DNA from: Malania oleifera
Lineage: Eukaryota > Streptophyta > Magnoliopsida > Santalales > Ximeniaceae
Assembly (NCBI RefSeq): GCF_029873635.1
Contig: NC_080428.1
Span: 63,669,957-63,733,956 of the forward strand
Length of the DNA: 64,000 bases
Reading direction: 5' to 3'
Part shown: positions 1-11,710 of the stretch, in pieces
Position numbering within the stretch: the first letter of the stretch is position 1
Layout of the letters: each line of letters begins with the position of its first letter
Translations under genes and position numbers: made by a program
Notes under the pieces: model-generated
Databases searched by the model: none
Seen by the model: only the letters and a program-made list of their open reading frames with translations
Told to the model about the DNA's origin: nothing

Positions 1-49
1 TGGATAATTTTTGTATACTACTATTTGGGAGATCTAAAAGAGTCATTAA

Positions 50-303
50 TTGGGCCACCGGTAGGCCCACATAGCGAAGAAGAAAGGAAGTTGTAAAAAT
101 GGTGAGTTCAGTTTACTGGCCCAAAAGCCCAACAGCACAAAAACCTTGGGTCGGGGTCACCCCAAGGATCAAAGGCTGAAACCCTAGCGAAACGAAATGC
201 TTTTTTTCTATCATATCGAATGAGTTTGACAAATTTTTGCCGAACGCATTGAAGCGCAGAAGAAGAAAACGGGCAGAGAAAGGATTTGGAAACGACATAA
301 GAG
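50..303 (+). promoter_or_regulatory. EAF7 promoter and 5' leader: site II elements plus telo-box
   Basis: Site II-type TGGGCC/GGCCCA hexamers lie at 51-56, 64-69 and 118-123, with a related AGCCCA at 127-132. A telo-box AAACCCTA lies at 179-186. In plants this combination marks genes for ribosomal, replication and other housekeeping proteins, and it sits 120-250 bp before the start codon chosen for the EAF7-like gene. I see no convincing TATA box. The motifs are read directly; the regulatory role is inferred from the known promoter class. Confidence 0.6.
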
Positions 304-397
304 ATGAATGGTGCAGGCAAGGAAGAGGAGCAGGACGGCATGTCCGTGCATTCTCCATGCAAGGCTCCCCCTTCTTCAGCTTCTTCTCTCCCCAAGG

Positions 398-434
<37 letters not shown>

Positions 435-3400
435 TGTAATTTAATGTGAGAGAGTAAAATTGCGTCATTTTATCGGGTTTTCACGCTTTCTGTTTGCTTT
501 AGGAGCAGTCGCAGGTTGAATTGGAGCTTAGATTGTTGGAAGCCCTTGAAATTTATCCTCCAATCAAATTACGAGGTAAGTTTGTCGGTTACAGTAGAAT
601 TTCATTTTTGTTTGTGTGCGTTTGTTGCACATAGAGTCTCCATTTCTTCTACTCCTTGTTATTTGTTTCCCGTGTGAACTCGCGGATTCTTCAATGTCTT
701 GTATATTTATGTATATATATTCTTATGTATTCGCATGTTTACTTATTGATTTTTTATTCACAAATTTATTCATTATTTAAAAAAAAAAAAATAGTATTGA
801 ATTTGTGGGATAAGGACTTTATAGAATAATATGGGGAGAAAGGTAGAAGGAAATCTGCGTCAGCTTTTTTTTTTGAAACTGCCTCAGCTTTCGTTTTATA
901 ATAGTAGGTATGAATAGATATACAGGCTTGAATGTGTGAATTTGTTTATGTGAGCACATTCAAAAAAAGGAAAGGATATTTGACAAGAAGCCTCTCTTAT
1001 CTTATTGAGGAATTGGAAAGTTTTAGTTAGAACAATGCCCTCCGTTAATGATAGATATTTTAGCAATGTCCTTCCCAGATTCAAAATTTTGCTGGAAATT
1101 GCATAATGCCACACCATGTCTGACTGGAAATTGCTTTCATGTGAGGCTAATTATGCCTGTTAATGGTGCAGGCTGATTTTAGACAATTTTGTTCAAACTC
1201 AGCCCAAATAAGAAAAGATCAAACTCAAGATCACTCATTGTTCATGAATGAATTCAGGCCGAGTTTGAGCTGCTCAAAATTAACAATATAATGGGCGTAT
1301 AATTGAGTAAAAACCTATCTCAAGCTTAATTTAAAAGTACATATTAGATATGTCAGAGAAGAGAACCAATGATATCGAGAATTTGAATTAAGATGTTAAC
1401 TAGATTATTAATTGTCTGAGCTTTATTTATTAAAACAGCTTTTGTAAATATATTACACACGTATAAAACATATTCATATAATGCTTTGCCCATGCTTGAG
1501 CTTGGGGTCATATTTTTGTCCAAGCTCATAATGTTTCAGGCTGAATAGACTGGCTTTCTGGTAGCTTAACCCAATTACCAGTCCTAAGAATAATGCATTA
1601 AAGGACCAAAATGCCACTGTAACACATGAGATGCATTTTTTATGTCATCTCGTTTTTAGGTTTTAAATGTTGAAGGCATGAATTTTAGATTTTGTTTAGT
1701 TTGTTTTTGCATTTTAAAGCCAATTTATAAGCCACATTTTGGTTACTTCGTTCTATTATTTTTGTTTTAAAACAATTTTTGGATTGACAGTGCAACTTTT
1801 GGTGGCTTTTGAATCTAGGGGAATTTGTTCTAGCAAGAATTATAATGGGTAACATTATTCCAAATAAAATGTGTGGTTTTTTTTTTTTCTTTTGCATTTG
1901 AAAATTCCCAATAGAATAAAATGAATTTTTTAAAAAACTGGGCCTTTTGACACAAAGTTTCCAGTATGTTATCAGGGAATTGTGAAAAAGGACCTTATGT
2001 CTTAATATGAACAATATCCCCATCCCCCCAAATTTCTGTTGGAGCAATGCTTCCCTTGAATCAAAAAGTTTCTGGCTCATGATGTATATGTCATGTGATG
2101 TGCATAAGATTTGTGTATGTTGCATCTGTTGCCCTATCTCCAGTCAACAATGTGTTTTGGTAAGAGCGATAAATTGCAGTGACCAAAGAGCCCGTACAAG
2201 AGAGCCTTAAAAGGCCTCCTCTCTCTCTCTCTCTCTCAGTCATGGTGTAAATACAATAGTTCTTTCCACTACAGAAAAGACAAAGTTTCCATTCTCTGTA
2301 GCAGCAGTCCCCTCTCTGTCCATATTAGAGGAGCAGATTCCCTCTCTCCTTTACCTAATTGCTCTAGGGTGTTGTCTATTTGCTTGCAGTTTTTTGCCCA
2401 ACAAAACTAGGCCAAATCAAATTTATGTAGAAATCAAACCAGAATTTTGTTATTTGATTTGGCTTGGTTTCAGCTTGTGCAAAAATATGAAGTAGATTAA
2501 AAAAAACAAAAACTTATACAGAAACAGGCAGCAAAAATATTATTTATGTATTTTATACATAATAAAAATATAAAATTTGTAATTTGTTTTTTATCTTTTT
2601 TTGGTTGAAATAATCAAACTGAACCAATCCAAATTGTGTTTCAAATCTTACTAAACTAAGGACTTTGGTTTGGCTTCAGTTGGTGAAAAAAATAGTGTTT
2701 GCAAAAAGAAATTATATAGGACTAGAGGGCAAAAATATTATTTGTAAACTTTATATGTGATAAAAATATATTACATCTACACATAATACAATTTGTGATT
2801 TGGTTTGATTTGTTCATGTAATTAAACTAAGCCAAACCAAATTTTGTTACAAACCCAACCAAATTAAATTCTCCAATCAGACAAGGGTAGCTTCTTGTCA
2901 AAGGACCTATTGATAAATAAAAGAATTTAACTATTAAAAAGAAAAAGAAAAGGTAAAACTCTATGCATCTAACAATGAAACAAATAGTAAAAAATAAATA
3001 AGTCAAATAACATTGTTTTTGTGGTTGGTAATTTAAGAGCAATTGCATATTGCGTGTCATGTATAGAACAGTGGCTTAAATGCCAGTTTAACTGGTGGGC
3101 ATCAATCTAATATTGCAATATATGGCATATCTTAAGGATATTTCATTTCATGCAGTAGTGTTGAATCAAATGTATGTTGAAGAATATGTGGATCTATCTT
3201 TCCAAACATGGATTGATGTAGCATGTGAAAATGCTCTGTAATTGGCATGTGATGGATTACTTTCTCACCCCCTTATCGGAATATTATCCTATTATCTTGT
3301 TTGAAATTGTTTGCAAATGTAAGAAGAAAGTGGTTAATTAAGGTGAAATATTGGCCAGTTGGAACTCAAAATCACTTTTTAATTAAACTATAACTCATCA

Positions 3401-5677
3401 TAAATGGAAGAAAAAAAATTCATTTGAAGAATGCAATATTAATCTGCAAATTTCTTTTATATGGAAATTAGTTGAATGAGAAAAACATGGTGACATACTG
3501 GTTAAATAGAGTTTGTTATTTTAAGTGTTAACAAATTTCAAAGATTACTAGCCATGTTGAAGTTTCTGTACTACAAATTGAATTAAATTGGAAAAAAAAT
3601 AAAGTGAAAAGATGTTATATAGTCTTCCTAATTTGTTTCCTTTTCATGTCAAGCCGTAAAATGCTCCATCTGCACTGTACACATCTTTATTGTGCTCCAG
3701 TGATATGGGATGTATTCTTCTAATTTGCATAGAAATGATGTGGCATGGAAATGGTCTTCCATAAGGTATTTAGTATTCAAAAGCAGTATTGAGAAATTGA
3801 TTGATACATACATATGATTATGTATGTTAGTTTTATAGGTCATATTTGCTTCATAACAAATTGGTCCTGATTGCCAAAAGCAGTTTTGAGAAATTGATTG
3901 ATACATACATATGATTATGTATGTTAGTTTTATAGGTCGTATTTGCTTCATAACAAATTGGCCCTGATTGCATTTATGAGTTTTTACCCACTAGAACAAT
4001 ATTAATGTCTTGCATCAAAGAAGTCACTAGTTGAGATGTTCCATTAAATGTTGTCAACAAGAACTCTGCTGTGGCTTAATGCTGGTAAAAACAACATGAG
4101 CCTTTGTTTCCTTTTGTCCAAGTCCAATTTCATACAGGAACCGCCAATTATCAATTTACATTAATACATGGATTATCTCATTGCTCAAATCTTGACATAT
4201 GGAGCAATTGTAAGCACTAAAGTCTCTAAAATGAATGTTGATATCTTTCATTGGCAAGGAGAGTTAATCAAAAATTTGTTTACCTGCAGGTATACATCGC
4301 CACTTTGTGCTTTATGGTCTAATGGAATTTTTGCGTAGAAGGTTTACTTTGTCTTTTGCTTTTGTCTTTTACCACCAGTTTCACCAAGTTAAATAAAACC
4401 TTAAATATTGTTACATATTTACTTCTTGTGACAGCTTTGATCGGCACTTCTCTCCTGATGAGGTTTTGCAGTTGCTGGATCGATTCTACAACTTGGAAAT
4501 GCTGGTATGTAATTACACTAAATCATGTGTTATTGTCGTCGCTTGTAGACTTGTAGTTGTGGTGAACCATGGAGACACCACCATAATCACCAATGAAGTG
4601 GGAAGTATTTGATTTGACATGAAATGCTCAGAAAAGCAGCATGGCTTGCTGATTGTTATTAAGAGTACAGCAGATTCTTTTCCCATGCTAATTAAAGCAG
4701 ACTCGATTCCCATTTATTTGATGAATGTCCCTATTAACTTGGTGGCAACTACATTTGATCACAGAGTTCTTAAAGTTAATTTCTCATTTCATAAAAATAT
4801 GAACTTATAATCTCCTGGTACGGCGGGAACTGCATCCAAATTTTTTGGGTATATTATATGTGGTATTGCATAATTTTGGGTATGTATGTGTGTGTGCACT
4901 CTCATGCCATTGCAAACTTGCAATATTAGGTGATCAATAATTTGTTTAGTATAGCTGATATATGAATATTGCAATTCATAGCTGGAAAGGGTAATAAAAA
5001 ACATGATGGAAAATGAGTACATTTAGTAAAACCTAGTTGTGGCTGTGGTTCATTGATTATAAGACATTGTGACCTGGTAATGTAGGAAGAATGCCAAATG
5101 AACTGGTGAAATAATGAAAATTGATTCGATTATAAGGTTGTCGATTTGTCATATGAAGACTAAAATAGCTAGTAAAGAGATTGTGTGCAAGTGTTTTCAT
5201 TTATGAAAAATAGTGTGTATTACTTCTTTTTCCTCTGCATCAGATTGTTTTGAATGTTTCATCTAGTTTTACCACTTGAGCATAGAGAATACTGTCTATG
5301 TTATTTCAATTGATTGCTCATGCTCCAATGCTCGTTAGTTTTGAAAGTGTATTGCTTAATTTTCCACTGTATCATATTGGTTAAATGTTATGTTTGGTTT
5401 CCAAAATAGAATGGGATGGAAATAGAATGGTATGAAAATTTGAATGGGGAAGTTGAAGAAATCACATCATAAATTCAATTCAATTCCATTCCACTCGATT
5501 TCATTCTATTCTCATGCGCCAAACCAGTTGTAAATGTTTATCCTCTTTTAACACTAATGGGTGCCCTGCTGATGTTTTGGTAAATTTCAGAAACCAGATC
5601 ACGAGGAGACAGAATTCTTGAATCAAGAGGAAGAGTTCTGCTTGCCCCAAAGTTACTTTGTGAAGGAAGAATCATAA
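304..5677 (+). CDS. EAF7: EAF7/MRGBP-type subunit of the NuA4 histone acetyltransferase complex (CT20 family), 5 exons
   Basis: Exons are 304-396, 503-575, 4290-4341, 4435-4504 and 5591-5677, giving 375 nt and 124 residues. All four introns are GT-AG and the phases join cleanly. Residues 1-31 are a polar, Ser/Pro-rich leader. Residues 36-96 form the conserved family core, with an ELRLLEALEIYPPIKLRGIH stretch, then HFVLYGLMEFLRR, then FSPDEVLQLLDRFYNLEML. An acidic tail ending SYFVKEES follows. In yeast and animals EAF7/MRGBP joins the MRG-domain subunit (EAF3/MRG15) in NuA4, which acetylates histones H4 and H2A.Z in the nucleus; plants have a matching small subunit. The start at 304 is the first ATG in frame with exon 2, and its splice donor is AAG|GTCTCT. 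Intron 2 is 3.7 kb and full of old repeats, so most of the gene is intron. Exon 1 is the least certain part because the leader is poorly conserved in this family. Confidence 0.85.
399..434. repeat. (CT)n(AT)n microsatellite in EAF7 intron 1
   Basis: A run of about ten CT units passes straight into about nine TA units. It starts two bases after the exon 1 donor. A pyrimidine tract this close to the 5' splice site of a 106-bp intron is unusual and probably varies in length between individuals. Confidence 0.85.
1170..1590. repeat. Degenerate hAT-like MITE candidate in EAF7 intron 2
   Basis: Repeated AACTCA/GAGCTTG-type words read on both strands, in the style of plant hAT-derived miniature elements built on CGAGCT words. 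One end carries GGACTGGTAATTGGGTTAAG when read on the - strand. Terminal repeats and a target duplication are not clear, so both the boundaries and the class are tentative. Confidence 0.35.
2400..2870. repeat. Two diverged copies of an AT-rich repeat in EAF7 intron 2
   Basis: About 2410-2640 and 2650-2860 share the same order of words: a TTTGGTTTGGCTT-like opening, GGCAAAAATATTATTT, a TTATA-ATAAAAATAT stretch, and a closing ATTAAACTAA/CCAAACCAAA segment. They read as an old tandem or nested duplication of a miniature element rich in AACCAAACC words. No coding potential is visible. Confidence 0.5.
3779..3972. repeat. 97-bp tandem duplication in EAF7 intron 2
   Basis: The unit starting AAAAGCAGTATTGAGAAATT at 3779 is repeated from 3876 with only a few differences. 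Each unit holds a small palindrome, CATACATA-TGAT-TATGTATG. The near identity implies a recent local duplication, about 320 bp upstream of exon 3. Confidence 0.85.
5392..5530. mobile_element. Short stem-loop MITE in EAF7 intron 4
   Basis: The left arm opens TGTTTGGTTTCCAAAATAGA and the right arm, read in reverse, opens GGTTTGGCGCATGAGAATAG. Both are followed by GAATGG/ATTCCATT words, so most of the ~140 bp folds back on itself. This is the layout of a short non-autonomous inverted-repeat element. The target duplication is unclear and the superfamily is not assigned. It ends about 60 bp before exon 5. Confidence 0.5.
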
Positions 5678-6430
5678 ATCTAACCAAGTGAATTCAGGTG
5701 TACAGAAATATCTTCGTTGTGACTTTTTTTGTTCATTTGCATATAATAGTCACCCTTGGTATTATGCTTTTAGGATTGTTCTGTTTCTATTACACATTTT
5801 ATCATAGTTAAGAAAATTTCAGTTGTATACACGAGGGAAGTGTTACTACATCATCTCTGGAAGAAGCTAGTCTTAAGCAATCCTTTTAACTGATGTTCTG
5901 TGGTTTTCCTCATGTTTATCTTCTATCAACACACGCATGCATATAGAAAAAGGATTTTCCAGCTTAGTGGACACTTTATTACTGTGCAAGAATTTTTGTA
6001 AATCCATGATATGCAATATACAAGGAATTCATTGAAAGAGTGTCTATTTCTATTCTATTTCACTGGTGGTTTTTTCGGATTGAGGATTTTGTTTAGGGAA
6101 AGGAGAGGAAAGAAAAATAAGAATGAAATTTGTTTTCCATTTTATTTTTTCTCTATAACAAATGCTATTAAAAATTGTTCCACTATGAGTAAAAATTAAG
6201 AAAAATCAAATGTTAATGATGTCTAAAACTAGATTTTTGTTTGGTATGGCTTTTTTTTTAATTTTCCCCTTGATAATTGAACATGAAAAAATTGACTCTT
6301 GTATTTTTCTCCTCTTAATATTTTTCAAGTTTCAAAGGAAGCCTAGAAGAATATATATTTTTATTCTATTTTATGTTGGATGGAATATCATAAACATGGG
6401 TGACTTTTTTTCTTTCATTTCTTTTTTTTT
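5678..6430. other. EAF7 3' flank, no further gene seen
   Basis: AT-rich sequence after the EAF7 stop codon. It probably holds the 3' UTR and polyadenylation region, but I cannot name a single poly(A) signal with confidence. The longer open frames here are low-complexity Phe/Ile/Leu-rich readings of T-rich DNA. Confidence 0.5.
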
Positions 6431-7042
6431 TTTGGGGGGGGGGGGGGGTTGTGGGGGTGTTGGTTTGGTTAGAGAATAAATGGCATATATTACTAAAATT
6501 TTGGGAATGTACAAATAAGTACAAGAGAAAATGGCAAAGTAACCAAACCAGTTGAAATTAGCCTATGAAATCAAAACCTTACAAATTTAGGCATCTTGTT
6601 TTTACATCTTTGAAAGCTTGCTGAGAAGTCTGCTCCAAATTAGCATTAGCATCCTTAAACATTACTGTATTACTCACTTTCCAGATATGGTAAACTGCAG
6701 CAGACCTGCCAATCTAACATCTTTTTTAAAAATAAAAAAAAAGGTTTTCCAAGTCCAGATAACCAATCTAGATTTATGCTCCAATCCACTTAATATCCTT
6801 TGCACCTTGAATTCAAAACAAATTCTATTATAGATTTGTTGGGTGACATTGCAATTAAAGAAAAAGTAGCTTCTAGTTTCAATAGCAGAATCACACAATC
6901 TGCAAATAGGATTATTTACTTTCTTCCATGTCATGGCTTATCAATTGTAGATAGCCTATCTTGAATGCCTAACCAGCAAATAAAAGAGTGCCTTGGTATA
7001 GAATATTTTGTCCAAATCAAATTTGCCCAGGTAACAGTGTAG
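6405..7042 (-). mobile_element. 3' part of an L1-type LINE (zf-RVT end)
   Basis: On the - strand 6934-6674 reads CRLCDSAIETRSYFFFNC, the Cys/His-type zf-RVT segment found near the C-terminus of plant L1 reverse transcriptases. A typical linker follows and reads into ANANLEQTSQQAFKD in a neighbouring frame. The sequence runs down to a T-rich tract at about 6410-6431, which would be the LINE's poly(A) tail, next to a G run. The matching upstream half of the LINE lies at 14549-16130, beyond the inserted copia element. It is degenerate, with frame changes. Confidence 0.7.
6432..6449. repeat. Poly(T)-poly(G) homopolymer junction
   Basis: A long T run is followed directly by about 15 G residues. 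It sits at the presumed 3' end of the LINE, so it may be a modified tail. Homopolymer length is often misread, so treat the exact count with care. Confidence 0.7.
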
Positions 7043-7578
7043 TTGTGTAAAACCTCCAAATATGCACAGCAGAATATATATATTTGTGTAAAAAATCAAA
7101 TACGCAATGTAGCAATCTAAATGGTGAATATAGAATAATTTCACAACCACAACAAGTAAATAAAGTAATAACAATAACAATGACACCACGAATTACGTGA
7201 CTCGGCGATGCCTACATCCATGGGAGCAAATGGTAAGGATTCATTATCTTCTTGTTCAAATTACAATAACAATACAAAAATCCCCTCAATAATACTTTTA
7301 ACCACACTTGACTCACCATATACAACGTATACTATGTATATATAAGCCTCCTTGGAGGTTTTCCCCCGGAATTCAACCGTATTAACGTCCATTTATTCAA
7401 AATTTGAAATCTGCATTGGGCATCATAAGTTAAACCATCAATGGTCTTAGGCAAAATAGAACATTGCCCCTAAACTGTCAACGGTTACAAGGAAATCGTT
7501 GACAGTTTGCCTTGCTGCATTGCTACACCCTGATTTCCTTCATGCTTTCCTTTATAATGTAAGTCATATTTCACAACA
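7043..7578 (-). repeat. 3' LTR of the copia element
   Basis: It matches 14058-14548 along its length, including AATCTAAATGGTGAATATAG, TACTATGTATATATAAGCCT and the terminal TTTCACAACA. It is followed at 7579-7588 by the polypurine tract (ATCTCCACCT on the + strand). The TATATAAG inside is the likely LTR promoter on the reverse reading. The left edge is fuzzy by a few bases. Confidence 0.85.
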
Positions 7579-7711
7579 ATCTCCACCTAGGCGAACATAC
7601 GCCCCTTAAGAGAAACCGAAAATATGAACTCGCTGCTCCACCTTGAACTTGAGACATTAGGTTAGGACTGCCTCCTATCTAACAACTGGAGACAAACACC
7701 AAGTCCAAGCA

Positions 7712-10700
7712 TGTAACGACTCGAAGAATAATGGTATTTAAATAATAAAGATGGAGAGAAATAGAAACAGGAACAAAAGGAGGCAGCAGACGAAGCGTTC
7801 ATCAACGACGTTGCATTTTGAATGTGATAATCCCAAGAAATTTTCCAAACCTCGTCGATAAACACAAGGGTTTCGTCAACGAGGGTTCTTCAGGATCTCG
7901 TCGATGAGGTCTCATCTCGTCAACGAGAAGATACTGAGAAAGGATTTTTGGAAAGTCTGAAATTCGTCAACGAGGGTGCAGGTTTGCCAACGAACCTTCT
8001 ACAGGACTCGTCGACAAGGTGACGTGGTTCGTCAACAAATCCCACAGTATAAATAGCCTAAATCTGAATTAAATGCATAATTTTCAACGAAATTCTCTCA
8101 TTTTCTCTTTCCTACGACCTCTCCCTTCTCTCTCTTCGATTTCGGCCCTATTAGTCGCCGGATCGACGATCTGAGGCCACCACGACGCTCCTAGGGAAGT
8201 TCTCTCCAAGTCTGCTGGAGCAGATCGTCGGAGGGACGAAGTTGTATTTCATCCTAGATTCAGGGTAAGGTCTTTTGTTAAAATTTGGTTTTTCAGTAGT
8301 TGTAGGAAATGCAATAGACGTAGAAATAATGATGTTTCGTTCTGAGATATTTGATTTTCAAGGTGTTGAGTGGAGAACCCTGCGGGTGTAGGACCCATCA
8401 TAGTAGGGGATCTTTAACAGAAAATAGTTCAGGGAAATATGCTATACTAGACAGTTTTAAAATGATTTTCAATATGAAATGTATATTTTTACTAGATTAA
8501 TATTGACAGCAGAACTTTATACAGTTTATCAATTATGAATAATATGTTTTAAATTACTATGTGACTTAAGAATATGGATATAGTATAGAAATATGTTTTA
8601 CAGTATTTTTCAGAGATATGTTTTACAGAATATACAGACAGTGAATATGTTTTATAGCAATTACAGAATACCATGATTATACAGTTTACAGTACCATGAC
8701 ATACAGTTTTACAGTTCATTTCAGAAATACAGTTGATACAGATACAGTTTATCATAGCGTCATGGTTAATACAATTATTACGGAATCATGGTAAAACAGA
8801 TAATTATATACAGAAATGTATTATATAGTATCAGACCCTGTTGGACCATTACTGTAACAACTTGCTATTTAACTAGGTTTTTTTTTATATACACTATAAC
8901 ATTTATAATACTCTGATACCAAACTGAATTAAACCCAACCATCAACCTAAGTAGCAAGAAGCGAAAATCAAATGAACATAACCATATATAATTATATAAA
9001 ATACCAGAGTGCTAAAATGTTTCCCAAAATATACATATATGACTGTTTCCCAAAAAATACCCTCAACTGGCTAGGGCTATGCAAAATACTCCCAAAAATA
9101 CTCACTCTATTATCAGGGCAATACTGATGCCCCTCTATCTGCGAGCCTGGTTTGCTCGCCTACCTGGATTACCTGAAAAATGTTAAAGTCATGGAGTGAG
9201 TCAACGCTCAGTAAGACGAAATATGCTATTGCTAGTATGTGACAATTGAACTACAATACTGTGAAAATCTATAACTATATAATCATGTATTACAGAATCT
9301 GTAAAAATAATACCAGTAATATAAACCAACACCTTTTCCCGGCTGTTTATCATATATGTACTTTAGGTTTCTACTCAAAATACTTCTAATATATATATAT
9401 ATTTTCTATCTCTGTAAATCTGTATAAACATAGTAATAACTGAAAACTTCCCTATGGATAACTGTGTATCATGATTTAACCCCTCATGATAAGGTTGTGC
9501 GGCCCATAGGGGGGATCTACCCTGGCTGGCCAACCAGGAATAAATCACTATACTCTAAAGGTCTAATCGGCCATTCTCAACCCATATCTGATGGGGAGTC
9601 TGTCCACTCGTGAGCTCTATACGATCGACCTTTATACCACGTATTATCTGAATAAGTGGTTGCACTCTATATACTGTATGTAGCTACAGTACCGTGCTCT
9701 GTAAACTGTAACGGTCCAACAGGGTCTGATACTATATAATACATTTCTATATACAACTATCTATTTTACCATGATTTTGTAATAACTGTATAAATCATGA
9801 CGTTGTAGAAAACTGTATCTATATCAACTGTGTTTATATAATTAACTGTAAATCTGTATGTCATGGTACTATAAAACTGTATAATCATGGTATTTCTGTA
9901 ATTGCTGTAAAATATATTCACTGTCTCTATATTTTATAAAACATATCTCTAAAAAAAACTGTAAAGCATGTCTCTGTACTTTATTTATATTTTCAAGCCA
10001 CACAGTAATTTAAAACATATTATACATAATGGATAAACTGTAAAACTGTATTAATGTCTGCTGTGAATAATAATCTGGTATTAATATATATACTATACTG
10101 AAAATCATACTAAATTTGCCTAGCATAGCATATTTTCCTTACCTGACTATTAAAAGCTCTTATCGTATACTAGTCCTACCCCTGCAGGGCTCTCCACTCA
10201 ACACCCTGAAAATAACATTCGCCGGAACAAAATATCAATATTTCTTTACTTACATCATTTCCTACAACTGACAGAAGGCCAAAAATTGACTAAAAGGTCT
10301 TATCCTGATTCTAGAAAGAAATTCAACTTGATCCCACTGACGATCCGCCCCAGTAGACTTGAAGAGAACTTCGCCAGGAGCGTCATGGTGGCCTCAGATT
10401 ATCGTTCTGGCGAATGACGGGGCCGGAATCGAAGAGAGAAGAGGGAGAGGCCGTAGGAGAGAAGAGAGAGAGAGTATGTGCTGAAATTCTGGGTAAAAAC
10501 TGAGTTTAAACACTATTTATACTGCGGGATTCGTCGATAAGCCACGTCACCTCGTCGACGAGTCTTGTAGAAAGTTCGTCAATGAACCTGCATCCTCATT
10601 GATGAATTCCAGACTTTTCAAAGTCCTCTCTCGGTATCTTCTCGTCCACGAAATCCTAAAAAAACCTCGTCGACGAAACCCCTATGTTTGTCGACGAGGC

Positions 10701-11710
10701 TTGGGAAATTTTCTTGGAATTATCACCTCCAAAATGCAATGTCGTCGATGAACCCAAAGCATTCGTCGACGAAGTCGGCTGCCTCCTTCTGTTACTGATT
10801 CCATTTCCCTCCCTCTTTATTATTTAAATACCATTATTTTCGGGTCGTTACAATTACAGTTTACAGAGTACGGTACCGTAGTTACATATAGTATAGAGTG
10901 CAACCACCTATTCAGATAATACGTGGTATATAAATCAATCATATAGAGTCCACGAGTGGATAGGCTCCCCATCATATATGGGTTGAGGAGGGCTAATCGG
11001 ACTGATGGAGTATAGTGGTTTATCCTGGTCGGCCAACCAAGATAGATCCCACCTACGAGCCGCATAATCCTATCATGAGGGGTTAAATCATGACATACAG
11101 TTATCCACAAAGAAGTTTTCAGTTATTATTATGTATATACAGATTTACAGAGACAGAAAATATACTTATATATATTAGAAGTATTTTGAGTAGAAACCTA
11201 AAATACATATATGTTAAGCAACAGGAAAAAGGTGATGGTTTATATTACTGGTATTGTATTTACAGATTCAGTGATACTTGATTATATAGTAATAGATTTT
11301 CATAGTATTGTAACTCATTTGCCACACACTAGTAATAGCATATTTCATATTACTGAGCGTTGACTCATCCCATTACTTTAATATTTTTTAGGTGATCCAA
11401 CTAGGCGAGCAGATCAGGCTCGAAGATAAAGAGATTTCTTGATAACCCTGGTTTTAAGGTGAGTTTGTGACGGAGTTTTGTATTTTTGGGATAGGTGATA
11501 CTGGAGGGAGTTGTTTTATATGACTATGGTTTGAATGTATTGAACTCTGGTATTGTATAGTATGTATGGATGTATGGTTTATGTTTCCACTGCGTAGGTA
11601 TGAATATTGTATATAGGCCTAAGTTTAATAGCAGAGGATATCAGAATAGTTAATGTATATATAATACGAAGAAAGGAAAAAAATAAAATATAAATTTTAA
11701 GGTGGTTACA
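7712..11710 (+). mobile_element. Solo LTR, TGTAACGACCCG family (family A), itself interrupted
   Basis: It opens TGTAACGACTCGAAGAATAA and ends GGTGGTTACA. A perfect 5-bp target duplication AAGCA flanks it (7707-7711 and 11711-11715). Without the nested copy at 8853-10852 it is about 1,994 bp long, matching the other family members. No gag or pol sequence lies between its ends, so it is best read as a solo LTR left by LTR-LTR recombination of a Ty3/gypsy-like element. A cluster of CGTCGACGA-type words (about 7855-8030) precedes a TATAAATAG at about 8048. Confidence 0.85.
8853..10852 (-). mobile_element. Solo LTR of family A nested in another copy, opposite orientation
   Basis: Read on the - strand it opens TGTAACGACCCGAAAATAAT and ends AAGTTGTTACA, exactly 2,000 bp. 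It has a perfect target duplication ATTAC (8848-8852 and 10853-10857). The host copy resumes at 10853 in the middle of its ACAGTTTACAG-rich segment. Host and insert therefore form a large inverted repeat. It looks whole as a solo LTR and younger than its host copy. Confidence 0.9.

Noticed and set aside
113-395. Two - strand frames over the EAF7 promoter and exon 1
   Set aside because: They are antisense to a supported exon and promoter, and show no domain.
1685-2125. 146-residue - strand frame in EAF7 intron 2
   Set aside because: Lys-rich low-complexity reading of AT-rich intron DNA with no recognisable fold.
6210-6479. Hydrophobic small protein-like frame
   Set aside because: Translation of T-rich DNA ending in the poly(G) run; nothing but composition supports it.
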